In this document: one piece after another, positions 46,554 to 55,239 of the stretch
Layout: each line of letters begins with the position of its first letter
Numbering within the stretch: the stretch's first letter is position 1
Assembly (NCBI RefSeq): GCF_001429185.1
Contig: NZ_LMIW01000011.1
Location: forward strand, 307,078 to 371,077
DNA: 64,000 bases
Source: Terrabacter sp. Root85
GTDB taxonomy: Bacteria; Actinomycetota; Actinomycetes; Actinomycetales; Dermatophilaceae
Direction of reading: 5' to 3'
Notes under the pieces: generated by a model
The model's database searches: none
What the model saw: the letters and a program-made list of their open reading frames with translations, nothing else
Told to the model about the DNA's origin: nothing
Program-made: the position numbers and the translations under genes

Positions 46554-48182
46554 TCAGCCGATGTCGCGACGCCGCAGGGCCGCGACCCCCGCCGCGCTGA
46601 GGGCGGCGGCGACGAGGGTGAGCCCCACGAGGGGGGCGGCTCCGACCGTGCCGCCAGGCAGCGCCGGCAGGTGCGTGAACGGTGAGAGGTCGACGAGCCA
46701 GCCCGGCAGGTCGAGCAGGTCGCCGAACTCACCGAGCAGGAGGAAGACGATGAGCGCGGCCCAGGCCAGGCCGGTGAAGCGGGGGAGCGCGCCGTAGAGC
46801 AGGACGGCGACGGCCAGGACCACCCACACGGCGGGGAGGGTCGAGAGGGCGGCTCCGACGAGGCGCCCCACGGTCCCGCCGACGTCGCCCACGTCGGCTC
46901 CGTGGACGAGGCCGGCCACGACGACGCTGACGAGCATGACGACGGCCGAGGCGACGACGGCGATGACGATGTGTCCGAGGGCCCATCCGGTGCGTCGCAC
47001 CGGCGTCGCGAGGAGGGACTCGAGGCGCGTCGTCGTCTCCTCGGTGTGCATCCTCGTGACGAGGGCGATGGCCAGGGCCGACGCGCCGATGGCCGCGAAG
47101 TGCAGCTCGGTGGAGAAGTAGATGTCGGTGATGGAGCCGGCGTCGCCGCCCATGGCCCGCAGCATGTCGGCGACCTCGGGCGAGTCGACGAACGTCTCGA
47201 CGCTGCCCGCGATCGACCCGAGGACGACGCCGAGGACGGCGTACGCCACGACCCAGCCGACGAGCGTGCCGCGGGCCAGACGCCGGGTCAGGGCTCCGGC
47301 GGTGCGGACGGGGCTGCGGTCGTGTCCGGCTCGGCTCGGCAGCACCCCGGACCCGAGGTCCCGCCGGTCGAGCAGCACGAAGGCTGCGGCCACGAGTGCG
47401 GCGTAGAGCGCGAGCCCGAGCACCGCGACCCAGTAGCGGTTCTCGCCGTAGGGCGACACCTTGACGCCCCAGCCGAGCGGCGACAGCCAGGACAGGAAGC
47501 GGGCCGGGCTGTCGCCGCCGGCGGTGTCGCCCACGGCCCGGACGAGGAAGGCGACGGCCAGCGCGCCGAGCGACCACGCAGCAGTGCCACGGGTGCTTGA
47601 GGTCAGCTGCGCGGCGACCGCGGTGACGCCGACCCACGACAGCCCCATGACGAGCCAGGAGACACCGAGGGCGACCGATCCGGCGGGGTCGAGCCCGACG
47701 GCGATCGACCAGACGACCGTGAGGACGACGGTGAGCAGCACGGCGGCCGTGCCGAGCAGCACGGCGGCCGTCAGCGCGGCACGGCGCCCGACGACGCCGG
47801 CACCGAGCAGCTCGAGCCGCCCGGCCTCCTCCTCCGTCCGCGTGTGGCGCCGGACGACGACGTAGGCGAGCAGCGCGAGGAAGACGCCGCCGAGCAGCAC
47901 CGACTTGAGCGTCGCGATCGAGTCGATGCTGAGGCTCGAGATCGGCCCGTACATCGCGACGAGCGCCGGGTTGGCGAGCGTCGAGGCCATCCCCTGCTGC
48001 GCCGACGCGAGATCGGGGAAGAGCGCGAACGTCGCCTTCGCCGACAGGGCGACGAAGGCGGCGAGGCCGAACGCGCTCACCGGGACGAGCACCCGGTCGC
48101 GCCGGGCGGCGAGCCGCAGCAGCGAGGTGGTCCCGGTCAGACCGACGCCGGCCTTACGTGCGGGGACGGCCAGGGCGGTCAC
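46554..48182 (-). CDS. ABC-2 exporter permease (tetronasin-resistance type)
   Basis: A 542-residue permease with about twelve membrane helices, made of two related halves, as in the polyketide-antibiotic exporter family. Two periplasmic/cytoplasmic landmarks repeat in each half ([23 protein letters not shown] and [21 protein letters not shown], each near a helix start). It would pump a drug or lipid-like compound with the ATPase encoded just upstream. The GTG start overlaps the ATPase stop by 4 nt. Confidence 0.87.
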   Translation of the reverse strand: MTALAVPARKAGVGLTGTTSLLRLAARRDRVLVPVSAFGLAAFVALSAKATFALFPDLASAQQGMASTLANPALVAMYGPISSLSIDSIATLKSVLLGGVFLALLAYVVVRRHTRTEEEAGRLELLGAGVVGRRAALTAAVLLGTAAVLLTVVLTVVWSIAVGLDPAGSVALGVSWLVMGLSWVGVTAVAAQLTSSTRGTAAWSLGALAVAFLVRAVGDTAGGDSPARFLSWLSPLGWGVKVSPYGENRYWVAVLGLALYAALVAAAFVLLDRRDLGSGVLPSRAGHDRSPVRTAGALTRRLARGTLVGWVVAYAVLGVVLGSIAGSVETFVDSPEVADMLRAMGGDAGSITDIYFSTELHFAAIGASALAIALVTRMHTEETTTRLESLLATPVRRTGWALGHIVIAVVASAVVMLVSVVVAGLVHGADVGDVGGTVGRLVGAALSTLPAVWVVLAVAVLLYGALPRFTGLAWAALIVFLLLGEFGDLLDLPGWLVDLSPFTHLPALPGGTVGAAPLVGLTLVAAALSAAGVAALRRRDIG

Positions 48183-49084
48183 GATGTCGCCGTCGACGTC
48201 GTGCGGTACTGGTCCATGAACAGCTCCTCGAGCGTCGGCGGGGCGCTCGTCAGGGCCGTGATCCCGTGGGTCCCGAGCACCTCGAGCAGGCGCCCGAGGT
48301 CGTCGCCGCCGACGGTGCAGGTCACCCGGTCACCGGACACGACGACGTCGCCCACGCCCGGGAGCCCGGTGAGCAGGGCCGGGTCGACCGGGCGCGCGAG
48401 GGTCGCCCGGACGGTCGTGCGGGACAGGTGGCGCAGGTCGGTCAGGGTGCCCGACTCGACGTTGACTCCGGCGCGGATGATGCTGACGCGGTCGCACACC
48501 TGCTCCACCTCGGAGAGGATGTGGCTCGACAGGAGCACCGTGCCGCCGCCCTGGCGGAACTCGTGGACGACGTCGCGGAACACGGCCTCCATGAGCGGGT
48601 CGAGACCCGAGGTGGGCTCGTCGAGCAGCAGCAGCTCGACGTCGGAGCTCAGGGCCGCGACGAGGGCCACCTTCTGCCGGTTGCCCTTCGAGTAGGACCG
48701 ACCCTTCTTGGTGGGGTCGAGGTCGAACCGTTCGAGCATCGACGCGCGCCGCTTCTCGTCCACGCCCCCTCGGAGCCGGGCGAGGATGTCGATGACCTCA
48801 CCTCCGGTGAGGTTGGGCCAGAGGGCGACGTCGCCGGGGACGTAGGCGAGGCGGCGGTGCAGCGTCTCGACCTCGTGCCACGGGTCGCCGCCGAGCAGCG
48901 TCGCGCTGCCGCCGTCGGCGCGCAGCAGGCCGAGCAGGATGCGGATCGTCGTGGACTTGCCGGCGCCGTTGGGGCCGAGGAAGCCGTGGATCTCACCGGT
49001 GGCCACGTCGAGGTCGAGCCCGTCGAGAGCGACGGTGTGCCCGAAGGTCTTGCGCAGGTCGTGGACCTGAATGGCGGAGGTCAT
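48179..49084 (-). CDS. ABC exporter ATPase
   Basis: A 301-residue ATPase. Walker A is GPNGAGKST, Walker [13 protein letters not shown] and the H-loop [11 protein letters not shown]. The signature is [11 protein letters not shown] instead of LSGGQ, as often in this exporter group. The C-terminal part ends in [12 protein letters not shown]. The ATG at 49084 is chosen because the promoter TTCAGT-N17-TACCGT ends 6 nt upstream; a GTG at 49108 would lie inside it. The pair is divergent from a MarR/GbsR regulator. Confidence 0.92.
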   Translation of the reverse strand: MTSAIQVHDLRKTFGHTVALDGLDLDVATGEIHGFLGPNGAGKSTTIRILLGLLRADGGSATLLGGDPWHEVETLHRRLAYVPGDVALWPNLTGGEVIDILARLRGGVDEKRRASMLERFDLDPTKKGRSYSKGNRQKVALVAALSSDVELLLLDEPTSGLDPLMEAVFRDVVHEFRQGGGTVLLSSHILSEVEQVCDRVSIIRAGVNVESGTLTDLRHLSRTTVRATLARPVDPALLTGLPGVGDVVVSGDRVTCTVGGDDLGRLLEVLGTHGITALTSAPPTLEELFMDQYRTTSTATS

Positions 49085-49119
49085 GGATCGACGGTACACA
49101 ACTTTCACGGTTTACTGAA
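49085..49119 (-). promoter_or_regulatory. Promoter of the ABC exporter operon
   Basis: On the minus strand TTCAGT (49114-49119), 17 nt, TACCGT (49091-49096), 6 nt, ATG. The spacing is ideal for a sigma-70-like promoter with a leaderless transcript. Confidence 0.6.
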
Positions 49120-49133
49120 TGCTGTGAGAGTTG
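49099..49133. promoter_or_regulatory. Inverted-repeat operator between exporter and regulator
   Basis: CAACTTTCAC (49099-49108) and GTGAGAGTTG (49124-49133) are inverted copies with one mismatch and a 15-nt centre. The site covers the exporter promoter spacer and lies just before the regulator's own TAGGGT hexamer, so one regulator could repress both. Confidence 0.55.
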
Positions 49134-49164
49134 GGTTAGGGTCGGTGCACGCGACGGAGGAGGA

Positions 49165-49686
49165 GTGGTGACGTCAGTGCGACAGCGGTCGAGCCGCGAT
49201 GAACGGGCCGTCTCGGCCTACGTGGAGCGTCTCGGCGACACCCTCACCGACGCCGGTATGCCGCGCCTGGCCGCACGCGTCTTCGCCCAGCTGCTCGCCG
49301 ACGACGACGGGCGGATGACCGCTGCAGAGCTGACGGAGTCGCTCGACGTGAGCCCGGCCGCGGTGTCCGGTGCCGTGCGCTACCTGACCCAGACCTACCT
49401 CATCGGCAAGGAGCGCGAGCGCGGGTCCCGCCGAGACGTCTACGTCGTGCAGGCCGACGCCTGGCACGGCGCGATGCTCTCGCGCGACCGGATGCTGGCC
49501 CAGATCGAGACGAGCCTGCGTGCGGGGGTGCCCGCCGTCGGTGGCCTCGACACCGAGGCCGGTCGGCGCCTGCAGCTCTCGGTGGCCTTCCTCGAGTTCC
49601 TCGGCGACCGGCTCGGCGAGCTCGAGGGGGAGTGGGCCGCCCACAAGGCCGAGATCACTCGCACCTGGCCGTCCGTCACCCCCTGA
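49165..49686 (+). CDS. MarR/GbsR-family transcriptional regulator
   Basis: A 173-residue regulator with a winged-helix domain: RVFAQLLADDDGRMTAAELTESLDVSPAAVSGAVRYLTQTYLIGKERERGSRRDVYVV gives helix-turn-helix and wing, followed by long helices for dimerisation. It probably senses a compound and controls the divergent ABC exporter and itself through the inverted repeat at 49099-49133. GGAGGAGGAG lies just before the start; GTG at 49165 or 49168 is the start. Confidence 0.85.
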   Translation: MVTSVRQRSSRDERAVSAYVERLGDTLTDAGMPRLAARVFAQLLADDDGRMTAAELTESLDVSPAAVSGAVRYLTQTYLIGKERERGSRRDVYVVQADAWHGAMLSRDRMLAQIETSLRAGVPAVGGLDTEAGRRLQLSVAFLEFLGDRLGELEGEWAAHKAEITRTWPSVTP

Positions 49687-49691
49687 CCCTC

Positions 49692-49740
49692 ACCCGTCGA
49701 GAGGCCACTATCTGCGGGTCCCAACCCGTCGAGAGGCCAC
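49692..49740 (+). repeat. Pair of 17-bp direct repeats
   Basis: ACCCGTCGAGAGGCCAC occurs at 49692-49708 and 49724-49740, exactly 32 bp apart. GGGTCCC before the second copy and GGGACCC at about 49750 are inverted to each other. There is no gene in 49687-49848. Confidence 0.6.
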
Positions 49741-49835
49741 GTTCCGTCGGGACCCGGGGTGACGGCATACGCCCTCGGTGACGTGAGATCGGCAACGTTC
49801 GACCGGCGGGCGGCAGCGGCGGACCGCCACGCCGA

Positions 49836-49848
49836 TACGCTCGGCAAC
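49836..49848 (+). promoter_or_regulatory. Candidate leaderless promoter of the mutase gene
   Basis: TACGCT (49836-49841), then CGGCAAC and the ATG start. Confidence 0.4.
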
Positions 49849-51441
49849 ATGGCTGACAGCACTGGTGCGCGCTCCGAGTCCGACCTGCCCATCGAGCCCG
49901 TCTACGACGCGTCGGCCCTCGCCGGCTTCGACGCCGACAGCAAGCTCGGCGCGCCCGGCAGCTACCCCTTCACCCGCGGCGTCTACCCGTCGATGTACAC
50001 CGGACGTCCGTGGACGATGCGCCAGTACGCCGGCTTCGGCACCGCGAAGGAGAGCAACCAGCGCTACCACCAGCTCGTCAAGGCGGGCACAGGCGGCCTG
50101 TCCGTCGCCTTCGACCTGCCGACGCAGATGGGCTACGACTCCGACGAGGCCATCGCGCACGGCGAGGTCGGCAAGGTCGGCGTCGCCATCGACAGCCTCG
50201 ACGACATGCGCACGCTCTTCGACGGCCTGCCGCTCGACAAGATCTCGACGTCGATGACGATCAACGCGCCCGGCTCGACGCTGCTCCTGCTCTACCAGCT
50301 CGTCGCGGAGGAGCAGGGCGTCGCCGGTGACCAGCTGACCGGCACGATCCAGAACGACGTGCTCAAGGAGTACATCGCCCGCGGCACCTACATCTACCCG
50401 CCGCGCGAGTCCCTGCGCCTCATCGCCGACATCTTCGCCTACTGCCACAAGGAGATGCCGCGCTGGAACACCATCTCCATCTCCGGCTACCACATGGCCG
50501 AGGCCGGGGCGACGCCCGTGCAGGAGATCGCCTTCACGATCGCCAACGCCGTCGAGTACGTCCGCGCCGCGCAGGCCGCCGGGCTGCACGTCGACGACTT
50601 CGCGCCGCGCCTCTCCTTCTTCTTCGTCGCACGCACGACCCTCATCGAGGAGGTGGCGAAGTTCCGCGCGGCCCGCCGCATCTGGGCGCGGATCATGAAG
50701 GAGGAGTTCGGTGCCCAGAACCCGAAGTCGATGATGCTGCGCTTCCACACGCAGACCGCGGGCGTCCAGCTGACCGCCCAGCAGCCCGAGGTCAACCTCG
50801 TCCGCGTCGCGCTCCAGGGTCTCGGAGCGGTGCTCGGCGGCACGCAGTCACTGCACACCAACTCCTTCGACGAGGCCATCGCCCTGCCGACCGAGAAGGC
50901 CGCGCGGCTCGCGCTGCGCACCCAGCAGGTCATCGCCTACGAGACCGACGTGACGAAAACCGTTGACCCGTTTGCCGGTTCGTACGTCGTCGAGTCGATG
51001 ACCGACGAGATCGAGGAGGCGGCGCTCGCGCTCATCCAGGCTGTCGAGGACAAGGGCGGTGCGGTCGCGGCCATCGAGCAGGGCTTCCAGAAGGGCGAGA
51101 TCGAGCGATCGGCGTACCGCGTCCAGCTCGAGATCGACAACGCTGAGCGCACCGTGGTCGGCGTGAACCGCTTCGTCCTCGATCAGGAGGACCACTACGA
51201 GCCGCTCCGCGTCGACCCGACGATCGAGGCCGACCAGCGCGCCCGGCTCGAGGCCCTGCGCGCTGACCGCGACAACGACGCCGTGGCAGCGGCGCTCGCG
51301 AAGCTCCAGGACGCAGCGCGCGGCACCGACAACGTCCTCTACCCGATGAAGGAGGCGCTCGCGGCGCGCGCCACGGGCGGCGAGGTCGCCCACGCCCTCC
51401 GCGCGGTCTGGGGCACCTACCAGCCCCGCGAGACCTTCTGA
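49849..51441 (+). CDS. Acyl-CoA mutase catalytic (large) subunit, no cobalamin domain
   Basis: A 530-residue TIM-barrel subunit of the methylmalonyl-CoA mutase family. Landmarks are [73 protein letters not shown] and [24 protein letters not shown]. The C-terminal cobalamin-binding domain of full-length mutase is absent, so a separate small subunit is needed, as in isobutyryl-CoA or 2-hydroxyisobutyryl-CoA mutase; none is encoded nearby. The exact substrate is undetermined. The ATG at 49849 begins the domain and follows TACGCT. Confidence 0.88.
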   Translation: MADSTGARSESDLPIEPVYDASALAGFDADSKLGAPGSYPFTRGVYPSMYTGRPWTMRQYAGFGTAKESNQRYHQLVKAGTGGLSVAFDLPTQMGYDSDEAIAHGEVGKVGVAIDSLDDMRTLFDGLPLDKISTSMTINAPGSTLLLLYQLVAEEQGVAGDQLTGTIQNDVLKEYIARGTYIYPPRESLRLIADIFAYCHKEMPRWNTISISGYHMAEAGATPVQEIAFTIANAVEYVRAAQAAGLHVDDFAPRLSFFFVARTTLIEEVAKFRAARRIWARIMKEEFGAQNPKSMMLRFHTQTAGVQLTAQQPEVNLVRVALQGLGAVLGGTQSLHTNSFDEAIALPTEKAARLALRTQQVIAYETDVTKTVDPFAGSYVVESMTDEIEEAALALIQAVEDKGGAVAAIEQGFQKGEIERSAYRVQLEIDNAERTVVGVNRFVLDQEDHYEPLRVDPTIEADQRARLEALRADRDNDAVAAALAKLQDAARGTDNVLYPMKEALAARATGGEVAHALRAVWGTYQPRETF

Positions 51442-51480
51442 GCCACACGGCATATGCCAGCCGTACGCCGTCGACCCGAC

Positions 51481-51503
51481 CGGCCGGGTCAACCAACCGG
51501 CCG
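51481..51503 (+). terminator. Stem-loop after the mutase gene
   Basis: CGGCCGG (51481-51487) and CCGGCCG (51497-51503) form a 7-bp stem with a 9-nt loop, 40 nt after the stop. It is moderate and without a T-tract. Confidence 0.4.
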
Positions 51504-51521
51504 CAACCCGAAAACCAGGCC

Positions 51522-52452
51522 TCAGCGGCCCTTTCGCCGGTTCGGACCTGTTACCTGACCCGTCCTGAGCCGACGCAGGCCCTGGGAGCGACGCAGCGCG
51601 ACGACGTCCTCGATGGCACGCCGCACCACGTCCGGCTCGAACATCACCTGCTCCCAGGTGAACCGGAGCACGAGCCAGTCGCGAGTGACGAGGCCGTTGT
51701 AGCGGCGGCAGTCCCGGTCGAACGCCTTCCGCTCCGAGTGGAACTCGTGGCTGTCCGCCTCCAGGACGATCCGCAGGTCCTCGTCGGCCAGGGTCGACGC
51801 GGGCGTAGAAGCTGTCGTAGCGGATGCGTGTCTGCGGCTCGACGACGAGGCCGGCCACCTCCTGGGCGATGGCGCGCAGCACGCTCTCGAAGGGGTTGGC
51901 CGCACGACGGTCCGCTGCCCCCATGACCCGAGCCACCCGACTGCGCTGTCGCGGACCCAGCCACGCCGCGCGCTCCACGACGGGCCCTCGTCCGAGGCCG
52001 GAACGCAGAGCCGAGTCGGCCACGGCGAGCGCCTCGTCGAACGGCAGGTCGAGGCAGCAGTCGATGACGGTGCGCACCGGCGAGGTGACCCAGCCGTCGA
52101 TGACGTCCTCGACGTCGAGGTCGCGCCAGTGCACGGCTGCGGCGGCCTGCGCATCACGGGTCAGGTGACGCTTGCGCCGCACTGTGACATGGGGTCGTTC
52201 CGGGACGGTCTTGACCTTCCAGCCCCAGTGGTTGGCTGCGGTGGTGTGTGAGGCCGTGCCCGTCAGGCGCAGCGCCTCCCGCCGACCGCTCTGCGCGAGC
52301 GGGAGGCTGTACCACCCGTGCGCCACCCGCACGACGCCCCCTTCGGCGAGCGCCGCGTCGATCCGCCGCCAGTGGGTCAGCGCCCGGAGCCGGTCACGGC
52401 GGGCGATGCCTCCCAGTCGGGCGAGGGCGGTCTCGGGACGCAGGTACGGCAT
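51522..52452 (-). pseudogene. DUF559-like protein gene with a frameshift
   Basis: The first part (MPYLRPETALARLGG to IRYDSFYARVD) and the second (LADEDLRIVLEADSHEFHSERK to PNRRKGR) are in different frames but join smoothly into one protein of about 310 residues. An extra C in a CCC run at 51791-51793 (GGG on the plus strand) breaks the frame. The joined product resembles the DUF559 group with an N-terminal AbiEi-like wing domain and a PD-(D/E)XK-like core (D-E near RIVLEADSHEFH). It may be a true pseudogene or a sequencing slip. Confidence 0.7.
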
Positions 52453-52601
52453 ACCTCAGCGTGTCCCGCCGGCTGACGCCCGTGGGCCGTCCGTCCACAG
52501 GGTCGACCGACAGGACGTCGGGCGGCCAGCGCGCCGGTGAAGCCCGTGTGCGGCCTGCTGCCTGTTGGTTGACCCGGTGGCGGACCGGGGGCGTATGCCG
52601 T

Positions 52602-53483
52602 TCAGCCGGGCCGGGCGCCCACGCGCGCTGCCGCGGCGCTGCCGGCCGCGACCCCGGCCCGCAACGCGCTGGTCCGGTCCTGGCCGCCGAGCCAGGCCGA
52701 CAGGAGCCCGGCGTTGAAGGCGTCACCGCACCCGGTGGCGTCGACGTTCTCGACGACCGGCGCCTCGGCCGACTCGTCGACGCCGTCGGCACCGACCCAC
52801 CGGGCCCCGGCCGCGCCGTACGTCGCGACGACCTCGCTCGTGTGCCCCAGGATCGCGGCCAGTCCTCCGAGCGCGGCGACCTCGTTCTCGTTGGGCAGCA
52901 GCAGGTCCACGCCCGTCACCCAACCGAGGAAGGTGTCGACGCCTTCCCGCTCGATGAGGGCCGGCGACTGCGGGTCGACCGACGTCGTCCACCCGAGCGA
53001 CCGCGCCTGGCGCAGCGACTCGAGACCGGCCGCACGCGACCCGGCGTCGAAGAGCACGTAGCCCGACAGGTGCAGGTGCGGCCGAGGCTCGGCTGGGAGC
53101 CCCAGCGAGGCGAGGTCGACGTCCGCTACCGCGAAGGCCTTGTTGGCGCCACGGTCGGGAAACATCGTCCGGTCACCGTGGGCGTCGAGCAGGATGACGA
53201 CCATGCACGTCGGCAGCCTGGCGTCGACCGCGAACGCGCAGGTGACGCCGGCGGACTCGAGCTCGCGTCGGCAGGTCGTTCCCGCGGCGTCGTCGCCGAT
53301 GCGGGCCACGAGGGTCACGTCGGCCCCGAGGCCGGCCAGCCACGAGGCGGAGTTGGCACCGGCCCCGCCCGGCACGAGGGCGACGGCCGACGGGGTGTCG
53401 GAGTGCCACCGGATGTCGCCCGAGGGGCGGGTGATGACGTCGAGCCCGACGTCGCCGACGACGACGACCGGCCGCGTCGTCAT
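52602..53483 (-). CDS. psuK: PfkB-family sugar kinase, probable pseudouridine kinase
   Basis: A 293-residue kinase with the PfkB signatures GGAGANSASWLAGLG near residue 40 and DATGCGDAFNAGLL near residue 247, the latter with the catalytic Asp. Its ATG overlaps the stop of psuG (ATGA at 53480-53483), so the kinase is most likely the pseudouridine kinase that makes the substrate of PsuG. A general ribokinase role is the alternative. It is the last gene of the operon. Confidence 0.83.
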   Translation of the reverse strand: MTTRPVVVVGDVGLDVITRPSGDIRWHSDTPSAVALVPGGAGANSASWLAGLGADVTLVARIGDDAAGTTCRRELESAGVTCAFAVDARLPTCMVVILLDAHGDRTMFPDRGANKAFAVADVDLASLGLPAEPRPHLHLSGYVLFDAGSRAAGLESLRQARSLGWTTSVDPQSPALIEREGVDTFLGWVTGVDLLLPNENEVAALGGLAAILGHTSEVVATYGAAGARWVGADGVDESAEAPVVENVDATGCGDAFNAGLLSAWLGGQDRTSALRAGVAAGSAAAARVGARPG

Positions 53484-54430
53484 GCCGACCGGGTCGCGAG
53501 CTGGGACGCGACCTCGGTCGCCACCTCTCCCGCGAGGCGCGCGTTCGACAGGACGAGCTCGACGTTGGCGCGGAGCGACTCGCCGCCGGAGTGGTCGTGG
53601 AAGTACTCGAGCAGCCGCGGCGTGACGTCCTTGCCGTGCACGCCCTCGCGCTCGAGGAGCGCGAGCCCCTCCTCGACGAGCCGGTCGTGCAGTCCGCGCT
53701 CGACCTGACGGTCGGCGGGCAGCGGGTTCGCGAGGACCACACCGGCGGCGTCGGTCCCGAGGCGACCCCGGGCGACGACGACCCGTGCGGCCTCGGCCGC
53801 GGACTCGACCCGCCACGGCACGGGCTGCCCGGAGTCCGAGAGGTAGAAGCCGGGGAACGCGTCGGTCCGGTAGCCGAGCACCGGCACCGACAGCGTCTCG
53901 AGCGTCTCGAGCGTGCCGGCCACGTCGAGGATCGACTTGACCCCGGCGCACACGACGAGCACCGGCGTGGTCGCGATGACCCCGAGGTCGGCGGAGACGT
54001 CGAAGGTCTCGGACGCCCCGCGGTGCACGCCGCCGAGCCCACCGGTCGCGAACACCCGGATGCCCGCGAGGTGTGCGAGCGCGGACGTCGAAGCGACCGT
54101 TGTCGCTCCCGAAAATCCAAGTGCCGCAGCGACGCCCACGTCACGGACCGACAGCTTGGCGATGTCCGGGTCGGTGCACACGCGCTCGACCTCGGCAGCC
54201 CCGAGGCCGATGTGCACGACGCCGTCGAGCACGGCGATCGTCGCGGGCACCGACCCGCCCGCGCGCACGGCGCCCTCGATCTGCCCACCGATCTCGATGT
54301 TGTCGGGGTGGGGGAGGCCGTGGGCGAGGATGGTGCTCTCGAGGGCGACGACACCGACCCCGGCATCGAGCGCCTCGCGCACCTCCTCGTGGACGACGAG
54401 CAGGTCGGACTCCGGAAGGCGCTGCGGCAT
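53480..54430 (-). CDS. psuG: Pseudouridine-5'-phosphate glycosidase
   Basis: A 316-residue enzyme that breaks pseudouridine-5'-phosphate into uracil and ribose-5-phosphate. The family core VVALESTILAHGLPHPDN, the GLGAAEVER segment, KLSVRDVGVAAALG, ATGGLGGVHRG and the final region SNARLAGEVA are intact, and the length is normal. It forms an operon with the kinase gene by a 4-nt overlap. It lets the cell reuse modified RNA nucleosides. The FhuF-like gene ends 10 nt upstream. Confidence 0.95.
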   Translation of the reverse strand: MPQRLPESDLLVVHEEVREALDAGVGVVALESTILAHGLPHPDNIEIGGQIEGAVRAGGSVPATIAVLDGVVHIGLGAAEVERVCTDPDIAKLSVRDVGVAAALGFSGATTVASTSALAHLAGIRVFATGGLGGVHRGASETFDVSADLGVIATTPVLVVCAGVKSILDVAGTLETLETLSVPVLGYRTDAFPGFYLSDSGQPVPWRVESAAEAARVVVARGRLGTDAAGVVLANPLPADRQVERGLHDRLVEEGLALLEREGVHGKDVTPRLLEYFHDHSGGESLRANVELVLSNARLAGEVATEVASQLATRSA

Positions 54431-54443
54431 GGCGCAGAGCCTA
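54431..54443 (-). promoter_or_regulatory. Candidate leaderless promoter of psuG
   Basis: On the minus strand TAGGCT (54438-54443) contains the stop codon of the upstream gene; CTGCGCC and the ATG follow. Confidence 0.4.
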
Positions 54444-55157
54444 GTTCGGCGCCCTCCGGGGACCCGCGTGGCCCCGCCCGCTGCGGGGGCACGCGGCGCA
54501 CTCGCGCATCCCGGGGATCGCGTAGATGAAGCAGCACGAGACCCGGGTCGGCTCGGCGCCGACGCTCTCCCCGGCCGCGCCGCGCGCGAGGCGCACGGCC
54601 GTCGCCCACATGTCGCCGACCACGCCCCACCGCTGCCGCGAGCCCATCCGCACGTCGGGGGCGTATGCCGTCACGACCTCCGAGACGAGCGCGAGGTATG
54701 CGGTCCGGGCCCGTTCCAGACGCCGCGCCGGGTCGTCGTCGACGGCCAGCGAGGTCCGCTCGGGGGCGACGACGATGCGGAACGGGTCGAGGCCGGGCGC
54801 GAGCTCGAAACCGAGCCCGGCGCCCGACGGCACGAGGAGCCAGGGACCGAGCACGGCGGCATACGCCATCGGGGAGGCGGCCACCTCGCACCACCACTGG
54901 AGGACGAAGGCGGCGGGCACGTGCGGCCGCACCGTCGTCGCGTTGCGCTGCTCCATCTGCACGTGGAGCGCCGAGCGCCACGGCGCGAGCGGGTCCGCAC
55001 CCGCCCGCACGTGCGCCACCACGTCCGCGGTCCAGACGGTCGCGGGGGAGACCCGGCTCGTCACGGTGGTGAAGGGCATCGCCCGGTCGACGAGCCCGAC
55101 GACGTGCCGGACGGCGTCCGTCCCGAGGGACGTCCCCGTGGGTGCCTCCGACTCCAC
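54441..55157 (-). CDS. FhuF-like ferric siderophore reductase family protein
   Basis: A 238-residue protein whose C-terminus holds the Cys set of the FhuF family: VSCCFIYAIPGMRECAACPR, a C-C pair, 10 residues, C-x2-C, for a [2Fe-2S] cluster. FhuF-type proteins reduce ferric siderophores inside the cell. The N-terminal two thirds match a helical alpha-beta domain without a clear motif. The GTG has GGAGAGG 6 nt upstream. No siderophore genes are nearby, so its local role is unclear. Confidence 0.82.
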   Translation of the reverse strand: MESEAPTGTSLGTDAVRHVVGLVDRAMPFTTVTSRVSPATVWTADVVAHVRAGADPLAPWRSALHVQMEQRNATTVRPHVPAAFVLQWWCEVAASPMAYAAVLGPWLLVPSGAGLGFELAPGLDPFRIVVAPERTSLAVDDDPARRLERARTAYLALVSEVVTAYAPDVRMGSRQRWGVVGDMWATAVRLARGAAGESVGAEPTRVSCCFIYAIPGMRECAACPRSGRGHAGPRRAPN

Positions 55158-55239
55158 GCGTGACCTCTCCCTCCGTGCTCCGACCGGTCCCGGTGACCCC
55201 GGCCTGCGAGGGTCGACCCCATCCTCTCGCTAGACTCCC

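Noticed and set aside
49692..49740. Possible CRISPR array
   Set aside because: Only two short repeats with a 15-nt gap and no cas genes.
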